Source: Rhodoligotrophos sp. CJ14
Lineage (GTDB): Bacteria; Pseudomonadota; Alphaproteobacteria; Rhizobiales; Im1
Length of the DNA stretch: 64,000 nucleotides
Assembly: GCF_038811545.1 (NCBI RefSeq)
Contig: NZ_CP133319.1
Coordinates: 4,104,001-4,168,000 of the forward strand
Direction of reading: 5' to 3'
Positions 1 to 9,185 of this stretch are shown one piece after another. A model generated the notes under the pieces. That model did no database searches and was not told the DNA's origin. It saw nothing but the letters and a program-made list of their open reading frames with translations. The translations under genes and the position numbers were made by a program. Numbering within the stretch: position 1 is the first letter of the stretch; each line of letters opens with the position of its first letter.

Positions 1-361
1 AGTCGATCAGCGCCGGGCTGAATGTCAGCGTGAGATTGTCTCCACCGCTCTCGATCAGCACGAGATCCGTGTCTGGGAAGCGGGCTTCCATTTCCTCGAC
101 GGCCGCGAGATTCATGCTCGGGTCCTCGCGCACCGCGGTATGCGGGCACCCGCCGGTTTCTACGCCGATGATGCGGTCCTCGATCAGGATGCCCTTCAGC
201 GTGCGCTGCACATGTTTGGCATCCTCCGTCGTCACGATGTCATTCGTGACCACCAGGATTTTCAGCCCCATCTTGATGAGCAGGGGCGTGATCGCTTCAA
301 CGATCGCGGTCTTGCCGGAACCGACTGGGCCCCCAACGCCGATGCGTGTGATATTTTTCAT
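1..361 (-). CDS. ureG: Urease accessory GTPase UreG (3' end cut by window edge)
   Basis: UreG is the SIMIBI-class GTPase that powers nickel delivery to apo-urease, acting with UreE, UreF and UreD. The visible 120 residues begin [11 protein letters not shown] and carry the P-loop GPVGSGKT at about residues 11-18, the segment [11 protein letters not shown], the metal-binding GGCPH and the switch-like ESGGDNLTL. The reading frame is open to position 1, so roughly the C-terminal 40% lies outside the window. It starts 11 bases after the ureF stop and is the last visible gene of the urease operon. Confidence 0.97.
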   Translation of the reverse strand, partial: MKNITRIGVGGPVGSGKTAIVEAITPLLIKMGLKILVVTNDIVTTEDAKHVQRTLKGILIEDRIIGVETGGCPHTAVREDPSMNLAAVEEMEARFPDTDLVLIESGGDNLTLTFSPALID

Positions 362-372
362 TGTGTCTGCCC

Positions 373-1062
373 TCAGTTCATGAACATGCGGACATGCGCC
401 TTCACGTGCACGGCCGCCAAAATGTCGGTGACAGGCGAGAAATTCCTCATATCCGAGAGTGTGCCCCCGCGGACCTGCTCGTAGAGGTCCTCGACGGTCC
501 CGTTGACCTCCAGCAGGATCGCCTGGGTTTCGAGGAACGAGATGCGCATCAACCGTAACGCGGCGCCGAGCATCATCGCTGCAACCCCATATTGATGCAT
601 GGCAAAGGCCTGGCTCGCCTCGATCCCGAGATCGCTGGTGACGATGGCGAGGCCGACCGGGAAGGTGCCGGGCGTGGTTCCGGACCTCACCCTTGCCATC
701 CAGTCTGCAAGCAATGGCGTCTTCGCCACATGTTCTCCAAGCTCGCCGAGCTTGCGGCCCATGCGGACGGTCATCAGCCTCATCTCCTCACCCAGCCTGC
801 GCTGGTAGGACGCCTCATCAGCGGCAATGATCGTGCAGAGATCCGACATTCGCGCTGCCTGGTGGGCGACCAGAAGGGCAATACCGTCAAGCGTTGCCGC
901 CTGCTTCGTCGCGCTGAGCACCATCGCCTTCAGCGTTTCCGCGTCATGCACGATGCCTTGCTGGATCGCCGACTCAAGACCGTTCGAGAAGGAGAAGGCT
1001 CCGACCGGCAAGGCTGAGTCTGCGAACTGGACGAGGCGAAGGATTTTGGCGAGATCATCCAT
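373..1062 (-). CDS. ureF: Urease accessory protein UreF
   Basis: A 229-residue all-helical urease chaperone, the usual family length. UreF bridges UreD-bound apo-urease and UreG and gates GTP hydrolysis during nickel insertion. The N-terminal segment [23 protein letters not shown] (residues about 8-30) is the family hallmark, and a second conserved stretch, [20 protein letters not shown], lies near residues 150-169. It sits between ureE (11-base gap) and ureG (11-base gap) on the same strand, so co-translation is likely. Confidence 0.96.
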   Translation of the reverse strand: MDDLAKILRLVQFADSALPVGAFSFSNGLESAIQQGIVHDAETLKAMVLSATKQAATLDGIALLVAHQAARMSDLCTIIAADEASYQRRLGEEMRLMTVRMGRKLGELGEHVAKTPLLADWMARVRSGTTPGTFPVGLAIVTSDLGIEASQAFAMHQYGVAAMMLGAALRLMRISFLETQAILLEVNGTVEDLYEQVRGGTLSDMRNFSPVTDILAAVHVKAHVRMFMN

Positions 1063-1073
1063 CGCAGCGATGA

Positions 1074-1661
1074 TCAGCTGTGGCTATGGGCATGCCCATG
1101 CGCGTGATCGCCATGGGAATGAACCGAGGCCATCTCCGCTCCGCCGAACAGCCGGCGGGCCTCATGGGGCGCGAGATAGGGAATGACCTCGGAGCCCGGC
1201 ACGAACTCGTAAGAGACGGCCGGAAAGTCATGGGTCCGCATGACCGAGCTCATCACCATCTCATCGAGCGTCAGCGGCACGAAGACCTTCTTGCCTTTGA
1301 CCACCGCTGGCCAGTGTTGATTGCCAAGCGCATGCCCGAGCTCGACGCAGGTCCGCAGCATCAGCTCCGGCTTCTGGTCCATCACGCGGCTGAGGTCGAT
1401 CACCATCACCTTCTTGAGCTCGGTCTTGACCACCACGGCATGCTCGCTGGATCCGTCCCAGACGAGAACGTCTCCATCATGGAGATGCGTGTTGCGGCGC
1501 AGGGCAACAGCCAGTTCGATGCCACCGGAGGTTTGCCTGCGGAAGCGGTTCTTCTGCGCTTCCCATTGATCGAGCACCAGCCAATCGATCTGAGCCGAGC
1601 TCAACCTTTCCTTCCAGACCGGTTCCCGCGAATTGCCAAGGACAGAGTCGATCAGGATCAT
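1074..1661 (-). CDS. ureE: Urease nickel metallochaperone UreE
   Basis: UreE is the dimeric nickel carrier that supplies UreG. The 195-residue protein has the peptide-binding N-terminal domain and a metal-binding domain with the GHALGNQHWP segment (residues about 110-119), whose first His is the conserved interface nickel ligand. The C-terminus is a run of His, Gly and Asp ending HAHSHS, the nickel-storage tail seen in many UreE proteins. The stop is 11 bases before ureF and the start is 10 bases after ureC. Confidence 0.96.
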   Translation of the reverse strand: MILIDSVLGNSREPVWKERLSSAQIDWLVLDQWEAQKNRFRRQTSGGIELAVALRRNTHLHDGDVLVWDGSSEHAVVVKTELKKVMVIDLSRVMDQKPELMLRTCVELGHALGNQHWPAVVKGKKVFVPLTLDEMVMSSVMRTHDFPAVSYEFVPGSEVIPYLAPHEARRLFGGAEMASVHSHGDHAHGHAHSHS

Positions 1662-1671
1662 CTCGAACCTT

Positions 1672-3393
1672 TCAGCTGAAAAAATACAGTTGGTTGAGCG
1701 CGATCGTCTTCGGCGGCGTCACCGTCGCATGCACGCCATCGACCGTGACCGCGAAGGTCTGCGGATTGACGTCGATCTTTGGCAGATAGCTGTTGAGCAC
1801 CATGTGCTCCTTGCCGAGCACCCGTGTGTTCTGGACCGGCATGACCATCCGCTGGAGCTCGTATTTCTCTTTGACGCCGAGGTCATAGGCGGCCTGTGAA
1901 ACAAAGCTGATGCAGGTCTTTGGCAAGGCAGTGCCGAAGGCGCCGAACATCGGCCGGTGATACATGGGCTGTGGCGTCGGCAGTGAGGCATTGGGATCAC
2001 CCATATTCGCCCACACGATCATGCCGCCCTTGATCACCATCTTCGGCTTTGCCGCAAAGAAGGCGGGCGACCACAGCACCAGATCGGCGACCTTGCCGGT
2101 CTCTATCGAGCCGATCGCGTGGGCAAGCCCGGCCGTGATCGCCGGATTGATGGTGACCTTTGCGAGATAGCGGAGCACCCGGAAATTATCGTTGCCCGGC
2201 GCATCCTCCGGGAGCTTGCCGCGCGCCCGCTTCATGGCATCTGCAGTCTGGAAAGCTCTCAGGAAATTCTCGCCAATTCGCCCCATGGCCTGCGAGTCGC
2301 TGCCGATGATCGAGATCGCCCCCATGTCATGGAGGACGCTTTCAGCAACGATGGTCTCGCCACGCACGCGGCTCTCCGCAAAGGCCACATCCGAGGGGAT
2401 CTTCGGATTGAGGTTATGGCAGACCATGATCATGTCGAACAACTCGGCCACCGAATTGACCCCCGCCGGCAACGTCGGATTGGTCGAGCTCGGCAAAACG
2501 TTGCGCTGGCCCACCACCTTGAGCAGATCCGGCGCATGGCCGCCGCCGGCGCCCTCGCTGTGGAATGTGTGGATGGTCCGCCCGTCAAAGGCAGCGATCG
2601 TATCCTCCACATAGCCCGCCTCGTTCAGCGTGTCCGTGTGAATGGCGACCGAAACGTCATAATCATCGGCAATGGTGAGACACGACCGGATGTTGGAAGG
2701 GGTGGTCCCGTAATCCTCGTGCACCTTGAACCCGGCAGCGCCCGACTCCAGCTGCTCCACCAGCGGCGCCGTTCCCGTCGAATTGCCCTTGCCGCAAAAA
2801 CCGATATTGATCGGCAGGCCTTCGATGGCCCGCAGCATCATCTCCATGTTCCAGGGGCCATTGACTGAAGTCACCCCATTGGTGCCGTCAGCCGGGCCGA
2901 TACCACCGCCCCAGAGCGTGGTGATGCCGTTGCTGAGCGCCACATAGGTCTGTTGCGGGGCGATGAAATGGACATGGGTGTCCATGCCGCCCGCGGTCAG
3001 AATGAGATGTTCGCCGGATATGGCATCGGTGGCGCCACCTGTCACAAGTCCGGGCGTAACCCCGTCCATGGTGCTCGGATTGCCGGCCTTGCCAATGCCC
3101 GCGATCACGCCGTTCCGTATGCCGACATCGGCCTTCACCACACCGATCGTCGGATCGAGGATCGTCACATTGGTGATGACGAGATCGAGGCAGCCGGCCT
3201 CCTGCGTGAGCAGGCTGTCGGACCCCATTCCATCGCGCAGTGTCTTGCCGCCGCCATACTGCAGCTCATCGCCATAGACCGCGCGCAGGTCCTTCTCGAT
3301 TTCAACGTAAAGATCGGTGTCACCCAGTCGGATCTTGTCGCCAACCGTTGGGCCATAAAGGTCGGCATATTGGCGGCGGGATATCTGTGTCAT
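1672..3393 (-). CDS. ureC: Urease alpha subunit UreC
   Basis: Catalytic subunit of urease, hydrolysing urea to ammonia and carbamate at a dinickel centre in the cytoplasm. The 573-residue length is typical. Visible active-site parts are DTHVHF (two His ligands), GFKVHEDYG with the Lys that becomes carbamylated, HTFHSEGAGGGH, the flap MVCHNLNP with the conserved Cys-His, and GSDSQAMGR with the Asp ligand. The ATG at 3393 is chosen because MTQISRRQYADLYGPTVGD is the standard N-terminus; a longer in-frame start adds 13 unrelated residues. The ureB stop is 54 bases upstream. Confidence 0.98.
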   Translation of the reverse strand: MTQISRRQYADLYGPTVGDKIRLGDTDLYVEIEKDLRAVYGDELQYGGGKTLRDGMGSDSLLTQEAGCLDLVITNVTILDPTIGVVKADVGIRNGVIAGIGKAGNPSTMDGVTPGLVTGGATDAISGEHLILTAGGMDTHVHFIAPQQTYVALSNGITTLWGGGIGPADGTNGVTSVNGPWNMEMMLRAIEGLPINIGFCGKGNSTGTAPLVEQLESGAAGFKVHEDYGTTPSNIRSCLTIADDYDVSVAIHTDTLNEAGYVEDTIAAFDGRTIHTFHSEGAGGGHAPDLLKVVGQRNVLPSSTNPTLPAGVNSVAELFDMIMVCHNLNPKIPSDVAFAESRVRGETIVAESVLHDMGAISIIGSDSQAMGRIGENFLRAFQTADAMKRARGKLPEDAPGNDNFRVLRYLAKVTINPAITAGLAHAIGSIETGKVADLVLWSPAFFAAKPKMVIKGGMIVWANMGDPNASLPTPQPMYHRPMFGAFGTALPKTCISFVSQAAYDLGVKEKYELQRMVMPVQNTRVLGKEHMVLNSYLPKIDVNPQTFAVTVDGVHATVTPPKTIALNQLYFFS

Positions 3394-3447
3394 TGGCTCA
3401 TTGTCCTGACGTTTTCGGCGCGGGCGATCCAAGCATGTGCGGTAATC

Positions 3448-3939
3448 TCACGGCGTGGACTTAAATCCTCGCTCCCGCGCCCGCCGCATGGCGGCTTCGA
3501 AATTCGGTCGATAGCCGGGGTTGGGGCCTTCGCCGGTCCAGCCATCCACGAGATTGTTGAATCCATAGGTGAACCGCTTGCCGCCAAACGGCACCAGAGT
3601 CACATCCTTCTCGTCCCCCGGCTCGAAACGGATCGCCGTGCAGGCGGGAATATCGAGCCGCATCCCGAATGCCTTGGCGCGATCGAAAGAAAGGTAGCGG
3701 TTCACTTCCATGAAGTGGAAATGTGAGCCGACCTGAATGGGCCGATCGCCCGTATTGCGCACCTTCAGGACCACCCGTGGTCGCCCGGCATTGAGCTCGA
3801 TGGGCTCGGCGCCAAGCACATAGCCGCCGACCGGCACGCGGCCCGCATCCTGTGCGGTATGCTCTGTCGCGGCCGCTTGCGGCTTTACGTCGGTCTTTGC
3901 GTCTGGCGATGGGTTTTCTGTTTTCGGTGTTTCGGTCAT
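3448..3939 (-). CDS. ureB: Urease beta subunit UreB with N-terminal extension
   Basis: Structural subunit of the UreABC trimer. The conserved domain begins at about residue 35 ([19 protein letters not shown]) and includes [10 protein letters not shown] and [16 protein letters not shown]. At 163 residues it exceeds the roughly 100-residue minimal UreB. The extra length is an N-terminal Thr/Pro/Ala/Lys-rich low-complexity segment of about 34 residues and a C-terminal arm ending ERGFKSTP. Extended UreB forms are known in alphaproteobacteria, so this is family variation rather than a fusion. It lies 13 bases after ureA. Confidence 0.96.
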   Translation of the reverse strand: MTETPKTENPSPDAKTDVKPQAAATEHTAQDAGRVPVGGYVLGAEPIELNAGRPRVVLKVRNTGDRPIQVGSHFHFMEVNRYLSFDRAKAFGMRLDIPACTAIRFEPGDEKDVTLVPFGGKRFTYGFNNLVDGWTGEGPNPGYRPNFEAAMRRARERGFKSTP

Positions 3940-3952
3940 CGCTCCCGTGCTC

Positions 3953-4255
3953 CTATTGGATCGGCTGGTGCAGCGTCACAAGCCGGCTGCCGTCGGTGAA
4001 TACGGCTTCGACCTGGATCATCGGGATGAGATCGGGCACGCCCGGCATCACGTCATCGCTCGTCAGCACACTGCGCGCGCCCTTCATGACATCCTCGACG
4101 GTTCGGCCTTCGCGCGCGCCGTCCAGCACATAGGCCGACAATATTGCGACCGATTCAGGATGATTGAGCTTGATCCCTTTGGCCTTTCGCTTCAGTGCGA
4201 TCTCGGCCAGTGAGTAGATGATAAGCTTATCGAACTCTCTCGGAGTAAGATCCAC
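3953..4255 (-). CDS. ureA: Urease gamma subunit UreA
   Basis: Small subunit of urease, exactly the usual 100 residues, starting [20 protein letters not shown] and carrying [22 protein letters not shown]. The start is a GTG preceded by GAGGAG at 7-base spacing. It stands 72 bases downstream of ureJ and 13 bases upstream of ureB, consistent with a single ureJABCEFG transcript. Confidence 0.97.
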   Translation of the reverse strand: MDLTPREFDKLIIYSLAEIALKRKAKGIKLNHPESVAILSAYVLDGAREGRTVEDVMKGARSVLTSDDVMPGVPDLIPMIQVEAVFTDGSRLVTLHQPIQ

Positions 4256-4327
4256 GGCAAAGCTCCTCGAGGATTATTTGACGAGTGGCGAATAAGCTTG
4301 CATTACGAGCGAAGCAGCGCGCGACGA

Positions 4328-4933
4328 TCACATCATCCCGGCGAGAATGCCTATTCCCGCAATCGACATGAGGCCACCAGCGGCGCGGGCCAATACGCGC
4401 TCATGGTTCTTACCGGCCCACCCGATCAGCAGCCCGATCCCGATCCCGCCGAGATGCAAGAGCCCTGTGGCACCCATGAAGCCAAGCCCATAGGTGAGGC
4501 CACTGGCGCTTTCCGGAATTTCGGTGCCATGCGCGTGTCCATGGAAGATGGCGAAGAGGCCGACAATGGCCATCACCGCCGCCAGTGGTGCCGGCATGCC
4601 GAGAGCGATGGCCGCGCCGAGAACGATGACCGACAATGCGATGCCGAGTTCGACGAAGGGAACATTGACGCCCCACATGCCGAGAACCCCGCCGACCGCC
4701 ATGGCCAGGACAAAGCTCACCGGCACGAGCCAGAGCGCCCGCCCGCCGATCTGGTAGGCGACAATGCCGACCGCCAGCATTGCCAACGTATGGTCCATAC
4801 CCGTGAATGGATGGAGGAAGCCGTGAACGAAGCCCGCCTCCGATCCGAGCCCCGTATGGGCGAAAGCGATGGACGGGTGAAACACAGCAGTGGCTGCAAG
4901 CAACAGCCAGGCCATCAAGCATCTCAACTTCAT
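4328..4933 (-). CDS. ureJ: HupE/UreJ-type nickel permease
   Basis: A 201-residue membrane protein of the HupE/UreJ family, thought to bring nickel through the inner membrane for urease. It opens with a signal-like hydrophobic segment ending in IAFAHTG. The family signature HPFTGMDHTLAMLAVG follows at about residues 41-56, with further membrane helices and an HGHAHG stretch near residue 135. The ATG at 4933 has CAGGAG upstream at good spacing. Leading the urease operon, it links nickel supply to enzyme assembly. UreD, often first in such operons, is absent here. Confidence 0.93.
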   Translation of the reverse strand: MKLRCLMAWLLLAATAVFHPSIAFAHTGLGSEAGFVHGFLHPFTGMDHTLAMLAVGIVAYQIGGRALWLVPVSFVLAMAVGGVLGMWGVNVPFVELGIALSVIVLGAAIALGMPAPLAAVMAIVGLFAIFHGHAHGTEIPESASGLTYGLGFMGATGLLHLGGIGIGLLIGWAGKNHERVLARAAGGLMSIAGIGILAGMM

Positions 4934-5089
4934 CAAAGATCTCCTGAGATGACAATCACGCAGCTGGGCCTACACCCGATGACTGCCAAGTTGCGCGGGG
5001 GCTGGTACTAGGTTACGCAGACGAAGTTTAAGCGCAGGTTACGATATGTACTATTTTATGAATGAGTAGATCTTGGTAAAATTTCCGAA

Positions 5090-5106
5090 TACACAATATC
5101 TGTGTA
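5090..5106. promoter_or_regulatory. Inverted repeat TACACA-N5-TGTGTA, candidate operator
   Basis: Perfect 6-bp arms around a 5-base spacer inside the AT-rich part of the region between ureJ and the cyclase gene. The geometry suits a dimeric regulator. Which protein binds, and which of the two flanking transcripts it would control, cannot be told from the sequence. Confidence 0.35.
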
Positions 5107-5350
5107 CGCACTTTATGCAGATTTATGCCGGCTATAATCATGGTGCTTGCTTAGGATTGAACTAGTGTGATCGTGACGCTTTGAGGCGAGGGTTGGGGAT
5201 GTTGTCTAAAATGATAAGAGAAATGCTCGTTTGCCCGTGGAATATCGTTAAGCAATCACACACGCGGATCGCTCAGCGCGTGACCCCCGCTCGAAGGGCA
5301 ATCGTTCCGCAATCACGGACAGTTGGATTTACAGCGACATCGGCTGCCTA

Positions 5351-5396
5351 GAGCATCCGGAGCGAACTGGATAGCGGTTCGCGTGGAGAAGATGCG
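5351..5396. repeat. Dispersed palindromic intergenic repeat, copy A
   Basis: A 46-base unit beginning gagcatccggagcgaactgg, closely matching the unit at 40801-40847. Outer arms GCATC/GATGC and inner arms GCGAAC/GTTCGC would fold into a nested hairpin. It ends about 90 bases before the chosen cyclase start, so it would lie in the 5' leader of that mRNA if transcription begins upstream of it. Confidence 0.7.
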
Positions 5397-5486
5397 ATCG
5401 AGCAAAGGCGCGTGAGGCGCGTTTCGCTGGTCGAGGAAAAACGAAACGCTGCGAAGGCATTGCTCGATCGGATAATAGGAGTGTTC

Positions 5487-6953
5487 GTGAGCGCTTCAGC
5501 CGAAACGAAGAAGCCCTTGTTTTGGCCCTTGCGCTTGGGCGCTCCTGCGTGGTGGCGCTCGGCCCTGACCGGCCGGCTGGGCAGCAGCGTTCATGATGCG
5601 GAGATTGCAGGCATTGTCCTTGCCTTTCGTGTGCGCACCCTGATTCTGGCCATATTGGCGGTCTGGCTCCTGTTCAGCGTCGCATGGCCGCGCGATATCT
5701 ACTATCTCACGATCGTCGCGCTCTTCTTTGTCCTGAGCTATGTGCCGTACCGGCTGCGATACCATCGTTTCGCAAAGCTGATCAAAGCGATCTTCATTGC
5801 CTTGGACGTGGCGCTGGTCACTGCTGCAATCCTCACACCACCCCTCGGCGGGCTTGCTGCGGACTGGCCGGTGCAGACCAGGCTGCGCGGTCAGGAATAT
5901 CTCTATCTGCTTCTGCTCTTGGCAGAGGCCGTCCTGACCTATTCGCCCCTGCTGGTGATTTGGACCGGCCTTGCGATCTCCGGGATCTGGTCCTTCGGGG
6001 TGATGATTGTCTATTGGCTGCCCGGCACGACCCGCTTCTCCGACGTGACCGCAGGCAGTGGCTCCTTGTCCGATGGCGATGCGCTGCGGCTTGTCTTTGA
6101 TCCGACCTTTGTCAGTCTGACCCAATGGTGGACGCAGCTCATTGTCACTGCGCTGCTCACCTTGATCATTGCGCTCGCCGTCTGGAGAAGCCGCGCCACG
6201 TTGATCGGCCAGGTTCGCGCCGAGGTCACCCGCAGCGATTTGGCGCGCTATGTGTCCCCTGATGTGGCTGAGGCAATGGCAAGTAAGGCGGATCTGGGCT
6301 TTGGCGAGCCGACAAGGCGCAATGTTGCCGTCATGTTCGCGGACATCATCGGCTTCACCGGCCTGTCCGAACGGCTGAGTGCCGAGCAGATTTTCGATCT
6401 TCTCCGCAGCTTTCAAACCAGGAGCTGCCGGATTGTCTTCGAGCATGGTGGCACCCTCGACAAATTCCTCGGCGACGGCTTCATGGCAACCTTTGGCGGG
6501 CTCGAACACCAGGCCGACGCCGCGCAGCGCGCGCTCTCCTGTGCATTGGCTCTGCAGGAAGAGATGAAGAAATGGAATGCCAAGCGGCGGCATCGGGCCG
6601 CGAGCGAGATCAAGGTTGCCATCGGCCTTCACTATGGCGAAGTGGTCGTAGGCAATCTCGGGGCCGACCGCCGGATCGAGTTCACAGTGGTCGGCGATGT
6701 CGTGAACGTGGCCAGTCGGCTGGAGGCCGCCACACGCGAACTCGGCGTGCGCATTCTGGTCTCGGATGCATGCCTCGCCGCGGCGGGCTTATCGGCTGCC
6801 GGCGAATTTGACCGGGTGCTGAACATATCGCTGCGTGGAAAGAGCAGCACGATCAGAGCGCATGCGAAAGGCACCGAGGAATTCGCACCCTTGATTGATC
6901 ACCGATCAGGTGATCCCGGCTTGCTCAAGGGTGAGAGCCGCCCCACTGCCTGA
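5487..6953 (+). CDS. Membrane-bound class III adenylate/guanylate cyclase
   Basis: A 488-residue protein with about six N-terminal hydrophobic segments (residues roughly 45-240) followed by a class III cyclase catalytic domain (about 265-450). The first metal-binding Asp is in [18 protein letters not shown], the second in [13 protein letters not shown], and the conserved nucleotide-binding stretch is [19 protein letters not shown]. The Lys in TLDKFLGD fits an ATP-using cyclase. GTG at 5487 is chosen because AGGAG lies 5 bases upstream; a longer GTG start at 5412 lacks this and runs into the repeat-adjacent leader. The 3' end overlaps the convergent leuC-like gene by 29 bases. Confidence 0.88.
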   Translation: MSASAETKKPLFWPLRLGAPAWWRSALTGRLGSSVHDAEIAGIVLAFRVRTLILAILAVWLLFSVAWPRDIYYLTIVALFFVLSYVPYRLRYHRFAKLIKAIFIALDVALVTAAILTPPLGGLAADWPVQTRLRGQEYLYLLLLLAEAVLTYSPLLVIWTGLAISGIWSFGVMIVYWLPGTTRFSDVTAGSGSLSDGDALRLVFDPTFVSLTQWWTQLIVTALLTLIIALAVWRSRATLIGQVRAEVTRSDLARYVSPDVAEAMASKADLGFGEPTRRNVAVMFADIIGFTGLSERLSAEQIFDLLRSFQTRSCRIVFEHGGTLDKFLGDGFMATFGGLEHQADAAQRALSCALALQEEMKKWNAKRRHRAASEIKVAIGLHYGEVVVGNLGADRRIEFTVVGDVVNVASRLEAATRELGVRILVSDACLAAAGLSAAGEFDRVLNISLRGKSSTIRAHAKGTEEFAPLIDHRSGDPGLLKGESRPTA

Positions 6954-8343
6954 CATCGACGAAATGGCCTGCGATGGCTGCGGCCGCCGCCATGGCCGGC
7001 GAGACCAGATGGGTGCGCCCGCCCTTGCCCTGACGGCCCTCGAAATTGCGGTTCGAGGTGGACGCGCACCGCTCCTTCGGGTTCAGCTTGTCCGCATTCA
7101 TCGCCAGGCACATCGAGCAGCCCGGCTCGCGCCAGTCAAAACCGGCCGCCTTGAAGATCTTGTCCAGACCCTCCTGCTCCGCCTGCAGCTTCACCAGGCC
7201 CGAGCCCGGCACCACCATTGCCTGCACCCGCTCCGAGACCTTGCGTCCCTCGATCACCCGCGCCGCTGCACGCAGATCCTCGATCCGTCCATTCGTGCAC
7301 GAGCCGATGAACACCCGGTCCAGCGCGATATCCGTCACCCGGGTGCCCGCAGCCAGTCCCATATAGTCGAGCGCCCGCTGCATCGCCTCGCGCTTGTGCT
7401 CGTCCTCGACCCGCGAGGGATCGGGAACCTGCCCCGTCACCGACACAACATCCTCAGGGCTCGTCCCCCAGGTCACGATCGGCGGCAGATCCGCCGCATT
7501 CAGCCGCAGCTCGTAATCGAAATGGGCGCCCTCATCCGTATAGAGCCTCTCCCAATAGCGCCGCGCCAGATCCCATGCCGCACCCTTCGGGGCCCGCGGC
7601 CGGTCCTTGATATAGGCGAAGGTCTTCTCGTCCGGCGCGATCATGCCGGCCCGGGCACCGCCCTCGATCGACATGTTGCACACCGTCATCCGCCCTTCCA
7701 TCGACAGGCTGCGGATCGCTTCCCCCGCATATTCCAGCACATGGCCCGTGCCGCCCGCCGTGCCGATCTCGCCGATGATCGCCAGGATGATGTCCTTCGC
7801 CGTCACCCCCTCCGGCAACCGGCCATCCACCACCACCCGCATGTTCTTGGCCTTGCGCTGGATCAGCGTCTGCGTGGCCAGCACATGCTCGACCTCGGAG
7901 GTGCCGATGCCATGCGCCAGCGCGCCGAACGCCCCATGGGTCGAGGTATGGCTGTCGCCGCACACGATCGTGGTGCCCGGCAGGGTGAAGCCTTGCTCAG
8001 GGCCGATGATATGCACGATCCCCTGGCGCTTATCGACCTCGTTGAAATATTCGATGCCGAAATCGCGGGCATTGCGCGCCAGCGTCTCGATCTGGGTCGC
8101 CGATTCCGGATCATCGATCCCGTGGCTGCGGTCCGTGGTCGGCACATTGTGGTCAACCACCGCCAGCGTCTTCTCCGGCGCCCGGACCTTGCGCGCCGTC
8201 ATCCGCAATCCCTCAAACGCCTGCGGGCTTGAGACTTCATGGACGAGGTGCCGGTCGATATAGAGGAGACAGGTGCCGTCTTCCGTCTGGTCGACCACAT
8301 GATCGGCCCAAATCTTGTCGTAAAGCGTCATCGGTGCCTTCAT
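6925..8343 (-). CDS. leuC: 3-isopropylmalate dehydratase large subunit (LeuC-type)
   Basis: Aconitase-superfamily [4Fe-4S] hydro-lyase large subunit of 472 residues, the usual LeuC length. It has [13 protein letters not shown] at the start, [25 protein letters not shown], and the three cluster cysteines in IGSCTNG and GCSMC. LeuC isomerises isopropylmalate together with the small subunit LeuD, which is not in this window. The ATG overlaps the stop of the upstream GntR gene in an ATGA, so the two are translationally coupled. That link to a catabolic regulator leaves open a role outside leucine synthesis. Its end overlaps the cyclase gene tail to tail. Confidence 0.88.
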   Translation of the reverse strand: MKAPMTLYDKIWADHVVDQTEDGTCLLYIDRHLVHEVSSPQAFEGLRMTARKVRAPEKTLAVVDHNVPTTDRSHGIDDPESATQIETLARNARDFGIEYFNEVDKRQGIVHIIGPEQGFTLPGTTIVCGDSHTSTHGAFGALAHGIGTSEVEHVLATQTLIQRKAKNMRVVVDGRLPEGVTAKDIILAIIGEIGTAGGTGHVLEYAGEAIRSLSMEGRMTVCNMSIEGGARAGMIAPDEKTFAYIKDRPRAPKGAAWDLARRYWERLYTDEGAHFDYELRLNAADLPPIVTWGTSPEDVVSVTGQVPDPSRVEDEHKREAMQRALDYMGLAAGTRVTDIALDRVFIGSCTNGRIEDLRAAARVIEGRKVSERVQAMVVPGSGLVKLQAEQEGLDKIFKAAGFDWREPGCSMCLAMNADKLNPKERCASTSNRNFEGRQGKGGRTHLVSPAMAAAAAIAGHFVDVRQWGGSHP

Positions 8344-9035
8344 TGCTCTCCTCCCGGGCGGAATGCCGTGGCGGGCATTTTCATGAAGCGCGCGGCCGAG
8401 CTGCGCAGATGCGTGCGCATAGCGTCTTCGGCTCTTTGGCCATCGCCCGCCAGGATGGCTTCGGCAATCGCGATATGCTCCTGCATGGATTTTGTGACGT
8501 CTTCCGGCGACATCAACCGGCGCAGCTGGAACATCACCACGGGCAGGGCCATCTGATCGATCAGCTTGCTCAGCTGCGCATTCCCGCTGATCTCCATGAT
8601 GACCCGGTGCAGCAGCCGGTTGGCCTCGATGAATTCCTGGGAGGAGGTGAATTTGCGAGAGGCCTGCGGCGCCCAGATTTCTTCGAAACGCCGCCTGTTA
8701 TCCCGCAGATCGATCTTCTTCGCCGCAAGCTGTGCCGCGAGCCCTTCCAGCATTTCCCGGATCTCGAAAATCTCCGCGATCTCGTCCCGGGAAAACCGCC
8801 GCACCGAGGCACCGCGGTTTGTGGTGAGCTCGATCAGCCCTTCCGCAGCCAACCGGCGGAAGGCCTCCCGCAGCGGGCCGCGGCTCACCCCGATCTGCTC
8901 GATGATCTCGCGCGAAATCAGCCGCTGACCCGGCGCGAATTCGCCCGCCAGGATCCCGCGGCGGAGATAGTCCACAACGAGATCGACGGTCTCCCCCCGC
9001 CGCTGGTCCAGCTCGATCGCCTCCATCTCACGCAT
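8340..9035 (-). CDS. GntR-family (FadR/FCD) transcriptional regulator
   Basis: A 231-residue regulator with an N-terminal winged helix (residues about 15-75; [31 protein letters not shown]) and a helical FCD ligand-binding domain (about 85-220) with [14 protein letters not shown] and a conserved His near the C-terminal HLRSS. FCD regulators usually sense organic acids. It precedes leuC with an ATGA overlap and diverges from the acyl-CoA dehydrogenase/liv operon. A perfect palindrome between them is the likely operator, which suggests it controls both directions. Confidence 0.93.
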   Translation of the reverse strand: MREMEAIELDQRRGETVDLVVDYLRRGILAGEFAPGQRLISREIIEQIGVSRGPLREAFRRLAAEGLIELTTNRGASVRRFSRDEIAEIFEIREMLEGLAAQLAAKKIDLRDNRRRFEEIWAPQASRKFTSSQEFIEANRLLHRVIMEISGNAQLSKLIDQMALPVVMFQLRRLMSPEDVTKSMQEHIAIAEAILAGDGQRAEDAMRTHLRSSAARFMKMPATAFRPGGEQ

Positions 9036-9097
9036 TCAGCCAGTTCTCCTTCCGGTTCAGTTCTAGCAGCTCTTTTAGATTGACGGAACATCGAGTC

Positions 9098-9111
9098 GGA
9101 CAATATTGTCC
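9098..9111. promoter_or_regulatory. Perfect 14-bp palindrome, putative GntR operator
   Basis: GGACAATATTGTCC is a perfect palindrome 62 bases before the GntR start and 74 bases before the acyl-CoA dehydrogenase start, inside the only promoter-sized gap of this island. Short AT-centred palindromes of this form are typical FadR-subfamily sites. One site placed between divergent genes fits autoregulation plus control of the plus-strand operon. Confidence 0.6.
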
Positions 9112-9185
9112 TACAAAACAAGCAAAAAATTTACCAGTCGGCGCCCGCCCGGGCAGACGGCTCGAGGAACAACCAGGAGGCTGAT

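Larger units (their letters stand above)
4934..5486. other. Divergent intergenic region upstream of urease operon and cyclase
   Basis: About 550 bases with no convincing gene. The stretch 5035-5160 is clearly more AT-rich than its surroundings, as expected for promoters of the urease operon (leftward) and possibly the cyclase (rightward). It contains the inverted repeat TACACA-N5-TGTGTA at 5090-5106 and, near the right end, one copy of the dispersed palindromic repeat (5351-5396). No clear sigma-54 motif was found by eye. Confidence 0.6.

Noticed and set aside
30-383. Long plus-strand reading frames opposite the urease genes
   Set aside because: They lie antisense to clear ure genes and show no family motifs; GC-rich antisense frames are expected.
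5412-5486. Longer cyclase start at GTG 5412
   Set aside because: There is no ribosome site at 5412, while GTG 5487 has AGGAG at ideal spacing.
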